A DNA stretch of 11,440 nucleotides, taken from NCBI GenBank assembly GCA_031556035.1, contig JAVBTT010000028.1, positions 1-11,440 on the forward strand, read 5' to 3'. The translations under genes and the position numbers were made by a program. This document shows, in pieces, positions 5,743 to 11,440 of the stretch (its first letter is position 1; each line of letters opens with the position of its first letter). The notes beneath the pieces are model-generated. The model had not been told where the DNA came from, searched no databases, and was given only the letters and a program-made list of their open reading frames with translations. The stretch comes from JAVBTT01 sp031556035 (GTDB taxonomy: Bacteria; Bacillota; Clostridia; Oscillospirales; UBA929).

Positions 5743-7278
5743 CTACGCTCCGGGTTTTTTTCCTATGACCAAACCAAACGCCACACAACCGATACCTAAC
5801 ATACCTAAAAAGCCAAATCCGATGCTGCCGCCGGTGTACGGCATGCCGTCGGGCGTTTTGCCGGATGGCGAGGGGTCTGCCGGATACGGAACCAGAGGGG
5901 GGGGAGTATCGGTGACATCAATTTCTTCACCTGACGGGCTGGCTGAAGCGCTTGGATCAGGGCTTGCTGGGTCAGTGGAAGGAAATCCCGACGGACTTGA
6001 ATATCCCGAGGGCGTTGCGGGAGGTTTGACAGACGGCTCCCCCGGTACGGGAACGTCGGTATCTCCATAACGGTTTGTGACAGTGGCTCCATGATTGCCG
6101 GAAATGATGACATTGTTTTTATCTATACCGTCGATTGTCACTTTCCCTGTGTAGGAGCCGGAATCCTCTTCAACGGACGCTTCGGTCCCCGGAGGCAGAT
6201 TATCAAAGGTTATGCTCTCGCTGGCTCTGAGCTTGAACTGTATGCCCGGCCTGACTTTGTCAATATCCTTGTCATCAAATGAAGGGAGCGTTTCACTGCC
6301 GGTATAAATAAACAACACAGTGATATTATAGGAAGCGCCGGCCGGCTCAATCGCTCCGTTCAGGAGCTGGACAAGCTTTTGCACCGTTAGCCTGCCCTTG
6401 GTCGGGCCGTCTTCAGCGCCGTCTCTATATGTGTTTGTGCATATGAAGGTCAGCTCGCAGTTTCCGAGCGTGGTGCCGGCATCCCCGGTATTGCCGTTGA
6501 CTGTGCAGCTCGCTGAAAACTCACCTGTTGTTGTCTCCCGGACAGCGACCTGAGTGCCGGCTGGAATTCCGGTAAATACCCGCGAGTTCGCCGTCCCGTC
6601 CGCGCTGTAATTGATCGTGAAGCTGTACTGTGTGCCGGCCGTATCCGGATCCTCATCACTTATTCCTGGTATTTGGGCGTCTGTGTAGAAGGTGATGAGG
6701 AAGCTGAACTCCCCCTCTGCAGGGGCGTCCTCTCCAGCCACCGCCTTTGTTACCCTGACCGAGCCCTCGGCGCACGGGCTTTTTCTGTAATCATTGTTAA
6801 CCTCTATGGTATGGCTCCTTTTGCTAACGGTCAGCATATCGGAGTTTGAGCCGTCCACCGTATAGGTCGTGGCGAACGAGTAGTATTCGGCAGTTCCGTA
6901 ATCGTCCGGATCCTCATAAACCTTGAAGGTCGTTCCATATGGAAGCCCGGCAAAGATGGCGGACTGGCCCATTTTCAGAGTGAGTTTATAGCTGTTGCCG
7001 CTTGGAACGCCGGGAAGCCCGTCCGGCAACGTCTCCCCTTGGGGCGGGATAATGGTGGCGGTTATCGTATACTCGTCAATCCCTGCTTGGCCTCCAAATG
7101 ACTCGTAGACGTTCTTTTTAACCGTCACTGCGCCTGTTTGAACCTTGCCGGCCTCCGGATATCCGTCCCCCTGCGATCGCGCGGTAACGTTAGCCGCAAT
7201 CGCGAGAAAGGGCACGCAAATGAGCATAAAAGAGGCCAGCAGCGCCAGGGCCAGAGTCCTCGCAATCATTCTTCTCAT
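5743..7278 (-). CDS. Sortase-anchored surface protein with three SpaA/pilin-like domains
   Basis: This 511-residue protein is laid out for export and wall attachment. The signal peptide (1-29) is a basic MRRMIAR then a hydrophobic core ending AIAA. Three repeats of about 110 residues follow (50-166, 172-285, 294-404). Each starts with a V-x-V-x-K strand (Lys55, Lys178, Lys301), has a middle P-x-G-T-x-x-x-V-x-E motif (Glu122, Glu248, Glu371) and closes with N-x-Y (Asn162, Asn282, Asn402). This is the pattern of SpaA-type domains locked by a Lys-Asn isopeptide bond. A Pro/Ser spacer (409-474) leads to the sorting signal MPYTGG (479-484), a hydrophobic stretch and the tail GKKPGA. The signal is LPxTG-like but starts with Met. 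Repeat 2 and its flank carry four cysteines (169, 258, 274, 280). No sortase or other pilin gene is in the window, so adhesin versus pilus subunit is undecided. Confidence 0.9.
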   Translation of the reverse strand: MRRMIARTLALALLASFMLICVPFLAIAANVTARSQGDGYPEAGKVQTGAVTVKKNVYESFGGQAGIDEYTITATIIPPQGETLPDGLPGVPSGNSYKLTLKMGQSAIFAGLPYGTTFKVYEDPDDYGTAEYYSFATTYTVDGSNSDMLTVSKRSHTIEVNNDYRKSPCAEGSVRVTKAVAGEDAPAEGEFSFLITFYTDAQIPGISDEDPDTAGTQYSFTINYSADGTANSRVFTGIPAGTQVAVRETTTGEFSASCTVNGNTGDAGTTLGNCELTFICTNTYRDGAEDGPTKGRLTVQKLVQLLNGAIEPAGASYNITVLFIYTGSETLPSFDDKDIDKVRPGIQFKLRASESITFDNLPPGTEASVEEDSGSYTGKVTIDGIDKNNVIISGNHGATVTNRYGDTDVPVPGEPSVKPPATPSGYSSPSGFPSTDPASPDPSASASPSGEEIDVTDTPPPLVPYPADPSPSGKTPDGMPYTGGSIGFGFLGMLGIGCVAFGLVIGKKPGA

Positions 7279-7320
7279 ACAAATCTCTTTCTATAAAAAT
7301 ATAATTCGAGTCGGACAGCT

Positions 7321-7348
7321 ATAATAATAGGGGAATTTTACCTGTAAA
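7321..7348 (-). promoter_or_regulatory. Probable promoter of the surface-protein gene
   Basis: On the minus strand TTTACA (7348-7343) is followed after 16 bases by TATTAT (7326-7321); a second overlapping TATTAT lies at 7329-7324. This leaves a leader of about 35-40 bases to the ATG at 7278, which is preceded by a GAAAGAGA ribosome site. The palindrome at 7351-7364 lies directly upstream of the -35 box. Confidence 0.6.
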
Positions 7349-7350
7349 AG

Positions 7351-7364
7351 TTTAACATGTTAAA
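7351..7364. promoter_or_regulatory. 14-bp perfect palindrome upstream of the surface-protein promoter
   Basis: TTTAACATGTTAAA is fully self-complementary and ends 2 bases before the -35 box of the surface-protein promoter, in the 110-base gap after the thioesterase gene. The position suits an operator for a dimeric regulator; which regulator is unknown. Confidence 0.5.
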
Positions 7365-7388
7365 TGACGATGTATCCTCCCCCTCTTA

Positions 7389-8126
7389 TTAAAGTGATTC
7401 GATATGTAGCCTGGACTCAAATCGGCGCTTACCGGCGGCATCCTTGCCGGTAACATAAAAATCCGAACCAGACGCACTTCCCGTGTACAGAAGCAGTTCG
7501 TCCCCGGCCCTGCATTCGGCGTTGTAATTTATCTGCATATGGCTGACATAGCACGGGGTGCGCTCTTGAAGCCCCAACGCGTCACAGGCGATATCGGCAT
7601 ATCGGGTGTTGTTCAGATGCCCGTTCACGTCAAGATCGCTGTACCGCACCATTCTCACGCCGGCTTTGGCGCAATCCTCAGGCTCATAAAGCCTGCCCAG
7701 GGTATCGGTGTACTTCAGCCTGTCTCCAGGTGCAGCCGGAAGCTCAGGCAGGCTGGCCGGGCGAAGCGTCTTCCCTGTTTCTCTGGATGCCACCACCCAG
7801 GCTGACAGCGCTCGTCCGGCGTCGCGTCCTCCGCAGCGTATATCGAAGTCACGGTAAAAGCAGGCCCCTGACGGTCCTCTGTGCCAGGTGTCTATTTCCA
7901 GGTCATAAAGATATTTAAGCGGTTTGTGAAGATAAAACGCTATTTTTGCGAGTATCCAAACGGCTCCGTCCGAGCGAAGCAGATCTTCCCGCGAGAAATT
8001 GAGCTCCTCAGAATGCGCAGTCGCGGCTTCCTGCAAAAAATAAAGGAGCGAGGATGCGCGAAGCATTCCGAAAGAATCTACCTCTCCCGTACCGATACGA
8101 TAGCTTCTGGTTAGGAGTCCGGACAT
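7389..8126 (-). CDS. Acyl-ACP thioesterase (bacterial FatA-type, double hotdog)
   Basis: This 245-residue cytoplasmic enzyme should hydrolyse acyl-acyl carrier protein and release free fatty acid. It has two hotdog units, as in plant FatA/FatB and their bacterial relatives. The first is about residues 5-130 (VDSFGMLRASSLLYFLQEAA, later WILAKIAFYLHKP). The second is about 155-245 with the active-site segment YSDLDVNGHLNNTRYAD. By comparison with plant enzymes Asp166, Asn168 and His170 are the catalytic residues and Glu204 in NYNAEC may assist. ATG 8126 is chosen because GGGAGGG lies 5 bases upstream. An in-frame GTG at 8132 overlaps that ribosome site and is less likely. It has a strong own promoter (8181-8208). 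The chain length released cannot be read from the sequence. Confidence 0.92.
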   Translation of the reverse strand: MSGLLTRSYRIGTGEVDSFGMLRASSLLYFLQEAATAHSEELNFSREDLLRSDGAVWILAKIAFYLHKPLKYLYDLEIDTWHRGPSGACFYRDFDIRCGGRDAGRALSAWVVASRETGKTLRPASLPELPAAPGDRLKYTDTLGRLYEPEDCAKAGVRMVRYSDLDVNGHLNNTRYADIACDALGLQERTPCYVSHMQINYNAECRAGDELLLYTGSASGSDFYVTGKDAAGKRRFESRLHIESL

Positions 8127-8180
8127 AAACACCCTCCCACATGTGCTAAAAACACGCTATAAAAAGTAGCTTTCTATTCT

Positions 8181-8208
8181 ATTATACCATTATATTGATT
8201 TTATTCAA
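8181..8208 (-). promoter_or_regulatory. Strong sigma-A promoter of the thioesterase gene
   Basis: On the minus strand TTGAAT (8208-8203), a 16-base spacer and a perfect TATAAT (8186-8181) form a near-consensus promoter. The leader would be about 45-50 bases. An overlapping second TATAAT is at 8194-8189. Its -35 box lies only 9 bases from that of the divergent promoter at 8218-8246. Confidence 0.8.
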
Positions 8209-8217
8209 GCTCGGAGA

Positions 8218-8246
8218 TTGATTTTCCGGAATGGTAAGTATATACT
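8218..8246 (+). promoter_or_regulatory. Sigma-A promoter of the binding-protein / BMP-protein pair
   Basis: TTGATT (8218-8223) and TATACT (8241-8246) are spaced by 17 bases, close to consensus. Transcription would start near 8253, leaving a leader of about 70 bases before the start at 8325. The leader contains a loose CCGGT (8259-8263) / ACCGG (8292-8296) pairing. Confidence 0.7.
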
Positions 8247-8324
8247 GATAAACGCTGGCCGGTACTCCCGCAATATTGTTCAGGTTAGTAAACCGGTGGC
8301 GTGAGACGAAACGGAGTGATATTT

Positions 8325-9362
8325 TTGAGAGCTGCGTCCAGGGTGCTCGCCCTTCTTCTGTGCCTTGCCTGTCTTTCTGCATCGTGCGCAGGGACGCGCG
8401 GGCATGGTAAACCGTATATATCCGTTATAGCCAAGGGCTATCAGCACCAGTTTTGGCAGGTGGTGAAAAACGGGGCGTTCAAAGCTCAGGCCGATTTTGA
8501 TGTTGTGGTTAATTTTTTGGCGCCTCAATATGAGGGCGATGTCGCGGCTCAGCTTGAGCTTTTTGAGCAGGAGCTGGCCAAAAAACCGGACGCAATATGT
8601 ATAGCCGCTCAGGATGCCGACGCTGTTCTCCCGATGCTGGCTCAGGCAGAGTTGAAAAACATACCCGTGATTGCATTCGATTCGGGTATACCGGACGCCG
8701 GTGACGGGCAAATAGCCGCCCTGGCCGCCACTGACAATCGGGCCGCGGCAGCAGTCGCTGCCGAAAAACTCTATGAGAGCGCCCGCGATAAAGTATTGGC
8801 CGCTACGGAAAGCAATCCGGCGGTCTTCACTGTGCTGGCCCAGGACTACACAAGCGGCTCTTTGATCGACCGCTCGGACGGCTTTGCGGAAAAGCTCGCT
8901 GAACTGGCTGAGAAGGACGGAATACAGGCACAAATCGGATTTGTGGGCGATAGCTTTTCATCGTCGCTTCAGATAATCATAGCAGTTGCCCAATCCACCG
9001 AGATAAGCGATATAATTGTAAAAGCCAGGGATGCGCTTGCGCCGGGTGGTCTCTGCGGGGTGTTTTGCTCGAACGAGGGTGCGGCTAACGGGTTGCTCGC
9101 TCTGCTGGAGTCAGGCGCAAGTCTTCCGGAAGGCTGTGTTGTAGTGGGCTTTGACGCGGGAGAGCGCCAAAAGGATGCGGTGCGGAGCGGACTTTTTTTG
9201 GGCTCCGTCACCCAGGACCCATACATGATAGGGTATAAGGCAGTGGAGCTCGCCGCAAGGTCGGCTGCCGGAGAATCGGTAAATGACGAGGACACCGGTG
9301 CGAAGTGGTATAACTCATCAAATATGGACGACGAGCAAATAAAGATGCTCTTATACAATTAG
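8325..9362 (+). CDS. Sugar-type periplasmic-binding-fold lipoprotein
   Basis: This 345-residue protein belongs to the type-1 periplasmic-binding proteins (ribose/xylose-like, Peripla_BP_4). The N-terminus is a signal peptide ending in a probable lipobox SASC (Cys21), so it should be tethered outside the membrane. Ligand-site features are visible: QFWQVVKNG (42-50), Asp119 in AFDSG, Arg183 in DRSDGF, Asn250 in CSNEGAANG, Asp277 in GFDAG and Gln297 in TQDP. The most likely start is TTG 8325, with GGAG (8313-8316) 8 bases upstream. An in-frame GTG at 8301 would add 8 residues but lacks a good ribosome site. It shares a transcript with the gene 42 bases downstream. The ligand is probably a sugar or sugar-like compound, by family only. 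No permease or ATPase is in the window. Confidence 0.9.
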   Translation: MRAASRVLALLLCLACLSASCAGTRGHGKPYISVIAKGYQHQFWQVVKNGAFKAQADFDVVVNFLAPQYEGDVAAQLELFEQELAKKPDAICIAAQDADAVLPMLAQAELKNIPVIAFDSGIPDAGDGQIAALAATDNRAAAAVAAEKLYESARDKVLAATESNPAVFTVLAQDYTSGSLIDRSDGFAEKLAELAEKDGIQAQIGFVGDSFSSSLQIIIAVAQSTEISDIIVKARDALAPGGLCGVFCSNEGAANGLLALLESGASLPEGCVVVGFDAGERQKDAVRSGLFLGSVTQDPYMIGYKAVELAARSAAGESVNDEDTGAKWYNSSNMDDEQIKMLLYN

Positions 9363-9404
9363 CTGTAATTGACGAAAACTATGTAGCAATGGGGGGAGTG
9401 CGGA

Positions 9405-11219
9405 ATGCCGCAAATTTTTCCTATGGATTCGCATGAGGCTTACCGCCAGGCCTTAAAAGCAGGGCGCAAATATTTGACTGAGCAGCACAGCCGAGGCAGA
9501 TCCGGTCTGCTTGAGGCACTGGAGTCCCTCCAAAGGGACACCTGTTCTGAAATACCGCTGGGTCTTGTGGAAATACCGCTGAAAAAAATACGCGGGACAT
9601 TTGCGGCGGGGCGGCAGTCCGCTTTTTCCGGAAATTTTATGCCAATTCTGGACGAGAGCACGGAATTTGCCTCAAAGTGGTCCAATCTCTTTTCCCACCA
9701 TATAGAGGAAGGAATACGCGACCCCATCAAGGCCTATGAATATCTGGGGCACTATTATGTGATCGAAGGTAATAAAAGGGTCAGCGTCCTAGCCTTTTCC
9801 GGCGCATACTCCGCGCTCGGCGAGGTGACAAGGCTGCTTCCATCTCCCGACGAGCAGAGCCCTGAGATCAGCGTCTTCTACGAAATAATAGGGGACAATA
9901 AGCGCGCTCCGCTCGGTGATATGTGGTTCTCAGCGCCGGGACGCATAACAAAACTGAGGAAGGCAGCCACAGAGGCTGCCTCCAGACATCCGGGGTGGCC
10001 GGAAGGTTTTATGAAAATCGCGTTTTCCGAATTCAAAAGCGCCTATCATGAGCTTGGCTTAGACTCGCTGCCGCTCACCACTGGAGACGCTTTCCACGAA
10101 TATGTCGAAGTGTTTGGCTTCCCTTATGGTGCCCGCCGGGCAAAGCTTATGGAGAACATAAAGAACTGCCTGCCGCAGTTTAAGCTCATTGGTGCTGAGA
10201 TAAGCTCAAATACCATGAGCGATACGGCGGATCTGTCCGACCTGCTTGTCAAGCGGACCAATCTTATCGCTCTGCTGCTTGGCAGGACGCAGCGGCTTTC
10301 CGTGGCGTTTGCCTACTACGGCGACCCGGAGACTCATTTCTTCGCAAAGGCGCACGAGGCGGGACGGCTTCTGCTCTCCGCGCAGTATCCCGAGGTGGAT
10401 ATCTCCGTTCTGTCCGGCCTGCCTCAGGGTAAGAACGCGTACAACGCTATGAGCGAATTTGTCACGGATAATTGCCCGGACGTGCTGTTTTCAACGGATC
10501 CTATGCTCGCTCCAGCCGCGCTGCGCGTGGCTTTAGAGGCGAAAGGCGTAACCGTGCTGCAATGCCAGGAGCCCAAGGACGACAGCTTTCTGCCCACATA
10601 CTACGGCAAGACGGAGGAGGCCGCGTTCCTCTGCGGGGTTCTGGCTGGCTCCCTCACCCGCACCGGTTCGGTGGGGACAATAAAGGGCCGCTCCGCAACC
10701 GGGGTTCGCTCGTCCGACGTCCAGGCGTTCGCGCAAGGCGCCCGGTCGGCTCGCCCCTCCGCTCGCGTGCACTACCTTGATCCGGCAAACCGCGGCATAG
10801 CCGGCAGACGCGGCGCGCAGGAAACTCTTGCCGCCCACGGCTGCGATATAATATGGCTGCCCTATATACCCAACGCCCCCTGTCAGCGCAAGGCGTTTCC
10901 TGGCCTGATCGGGCATCTGTGCGCTATTGACCCCGCGGGAAACGTGGTCTACTACTACGCCTCGGTTGCCTGGCACTGGGATGTGTTCTACACGGGACTG
11001 ATCGGCCTGATAGCGGACCCCTCCACCGAGATGCCGCACCGGCGCTCCGGCTATCACTTCAGGCTGGGAGCGCCCTCCGGACTCCTGAGGGTGCATCCCC
11101 TCTACCCGGCGATACAGCCCTGGTCGAGACGGCTGCTGGCGGGCTTTGAAACGCTTCTGGCAAGCGGCGAAATAAAGCCGATTGACGAAAACATGACGGT
11201 TGAAATTTTAGAGGACTGA
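9405..11219 (+). CDS. Cytoplasmic ParB-like / BMP-family ligand-binding protein
   Basis: This 604-residue protein lacks a signal peptide (MPQIFPMDSHEAYRQALKAG). The N-terminal part contains a ParB/sulfiredoxin-like segment at about 52-130: VEIPLKKIRGT, then DPIKAYEYLGHYYVIEGNKRVSVLAF, where GNKRVS (122-127) sits in the place of the ParB GERR box. A middle region (about 150-295) is unassigned. From about 297 to 592 it matches the BMP/PnrA (Med-like) nucleoside-binding family: RLSVAFAYYGDPETHFF, then DVLFSTDPMLAPAAL, TYYGKTEEAAFLCGVLAG and AFAQGARSARPSARV. Known BMP proteins are lipoproteins; this one appears cytoplasmic. Similar fused proteins are annotated as BMP substrate-binding proteins in Clostridia. 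The ribosome site is GGGGGGAG (9391-9398). A ligand-sensing role tied to the binding protein upstream is inference. Confidence 0.85.
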   Translation: MPQIFPMDSHEAYRQALKAGRKYLTEQHSRGRSGLLEALESLQRDTCSEIPLGLVEIPLKKIRGTFAAGRQSAFSGNFMPILDESTEFASKWSNLFSHHIEEGIRDPIKAYEYLGHYYVIEGNKRVSVLAFSGAYSALGEVTRLLPSPDEQSPEISVFYEIIGDNKRAPLGDMWFSAPGRITKLRKAATEAASRHPGWPEGFMKIAFSEFKSAYHELGLDSLPLTTGDAFHEYVEVFGFPYGARRAKLMENIKNCLPQFKLIGAEISSNTMSDTADLSDLLVKRTNLIALLLGRTQRLSVAFAYYGDPETHFFAKAHEAGRLLLSAQYPEVDISVLSGLPQGKNAYNAMSEFVTDNCPDVLFSTDPMLAPAALRVALEAKGVTVLQCQEPKDDSFLPTYYGKTEEAAFLCGVLAGSLTRTGSVGTIKGRSATGVRSSDVQAFAQGARSARPSARVHYLDPANRGIAGRRGAQETLAAHGCDIIWLPYIPNAPCQRKAFPGLIGHLCAIDPAGNVVYYYASVAWHWDVFYTGLIGLIADPSTEMPHRRSGYHFRLGAPSGLLRVHPLYPAIQPWSRRLLAGFETLLASGEIKPIDENMTVEILED

Positions 11220-11265
11220 TATCATACTAAACCCAATGTTAAGACTTTCGTTTAGAAATTTTCAA

Positions 11266-11285
11266 AAGCTTGCCGTAGCAAGCTT
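11266..11285. repeat. 8-bp hairpin after the BMP-protein gene
   Basis: AAGCTTGC (11266-11273) pairs perfectly with GCAAGCTT (11278-11285) around CGTA. It lies about 47 bases after the stop of the ParB-like/BMP gene and may be its terminator, but it has no T-run. Confidence 0.6.
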
Positions 11286-11301
11286 CAGGCTATCGCAGAC
11301 T

Positions 11302-11325
11302 GCTGACAAACTACAGTTTGTCAGC
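11302..11325. repeat. 11-bp near-continuous palindrome
   Basis: GCTGACAAACT (11302-11312) pairs with AGTTTGTCAGC (11315-11325) with only two bases between the arms. It is one unit of the hairpin cluster. Confidence 0.65.
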
Positions 11326-11345
11326 GAAAACGAGGGCAAGCTGTC

Positions 11346-11359
11346 GCCGCTAAGGCGGC
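11346..11359. repeat. GC-rich 5-bp hairpin
   Basis: GCCGC (11346-11350) pairs with GCGGC (11355-11359) around TAAG. It is part of the hairpin cluster. Confidence 0.45.
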
Positions 11360-11364
11360 TCGCA

Positions 11365-11401
11365 GAGAAAGGCTTTCTCGGAGTGAATCCGTGAAAGCCT
11401 T
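11365..11401. repeat. Two overlapping, mutually exclusive hairpins
   Basis: GAGAAA (11365-11370) can pair with TTTCTC (11374-11379). Alternatively AAGGCTTTC (11369-11377) can pair with GAAAGCCTT (11393-11401). Both use the same central bases, so only one can form at a time. This resembles an attenuator-like switch or a repeat-unit junction. Confidence 0.5.
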
Positions 11402-11440
11402 GAATTTCAAACTTTTTCACTCTTGCGGTCAAGCAAGAAC

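Larger units (their letters stand above)
11220..11440. other. Hairpin-rich non-coding tail of the window
   Basis: These 221 bases contain no credible gene but several consecutive hairpins, listed separately. Their density, unlike the other intergenic gaps here, suggests a composite intergenic repeat element, or a terminator followed by repeat units. A further TCTTGC (11421-11426) / GCAAGA (11433-11438) pair sits at the edge, so the element may continue outside. GAGTGAA (11381-11387) can also pair with TTCACTC (11416-11422). Confidence 0.5.

Noticed and set aside
8301..8324. GTG start giving 8 more residues on the binding protein
   Set aside because: No good ribosome site upstream, whereas TTG 8325 has GGAG at ideal spacing. 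The choice is not certain.
8280..8933. Minus-strand frame of 217 codons opposite the binding protein
   Set aside because: Antisense shadow; composition and lack of motifs argue against a gene.
10533..11096. Minus-strand frame of 187 codons opposite the BMP domain
   Set aside because: Antisense to conserved BMP-family motifs; no start signal.
11260..11440. CRISPR array
   Set aside because: The hairpins differ from one another and there are no equal-length spacers or direct repeats.

Overview
The window looks like a chromosomal stretch from a Gram-positive Clostridia-type bacterium, probably in the Oscillospiraceae/Eubacteriales. This is inferred from strong GGAGG-type ribosome binding sites, sigma-A-type promoters, one clear TTG start codon and a second likely one, a YerC/TrpR-like regulator, a sortase-anchored surface protein, a bacterial FatA-type thioesterase and a cytoplasmic ParB-like/BMP protein. 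Most genes are moderately GC-rich. The AraC-type gene at the left is visibly more AT-rich.

Layout. 1-119 is the 3' end of an unknown beta-rich protein. 305-1072 is an AraC/cupin regulator preceded by a perfect 14-bp inverted repeat and followed by a strong bidirectional terminator (1196-1232). 1450-2769 is pgi (glucose-6-phosphate isomerase), with its own promoter and a TTG start. 2866-3771 is an aldo/keto reductase preceded by two 12-bp palindromes. A 21-bp perfect hairpin separates it from a convergent two-gene minus-strand operon (4823 down to 3838): a YerC-like regulator overlapping a SAM methyltransferase by 4 bases. Divergent from that operon is a DUF3298/RsiV-like protein with no signal peptide (4910-5557).

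A terminator separates this from a minus-strand surface protein (5743-7278). It has a signal peptide, three SpaA-like domains with aligned Lys/Glu/Asn isopeptide residues, a Pro/Ser spacer and a variant MPYTG sorting signal. Upstream of it is a minus-strand acyl-ACP thioesterase (7389-8126). Its promoter is back to back with the promoter of a plus-strand pair: a sugar-type periplasmic-binding lipoprotein (8325-9362) and a 604-residue cytoplasmic protein joining a ParB-like N-terminus to a BMP/PnrA ligand-binding domain (9405-11219). The last 220 bases are a dense run of short hairpins with no gene.

Working together. The clearest unit is the 8325-11219 pair: an exported binding protein with a cytoplasmic ligand-binding, possibly DNA- or nucleotide-linked, partner and no permease or ATPase in view, so a sensing or transport-regulation role is plausible but unproven. 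The YerC-methyltransferase pair is translationally coupled. The others (pgi, aldo/keto reductase, thioesterase, surface protein) appear to be separately transcribed housekeeping or accessory genes. No tRNA, rRNA, CRISPR array, transposase or phage gene was found.
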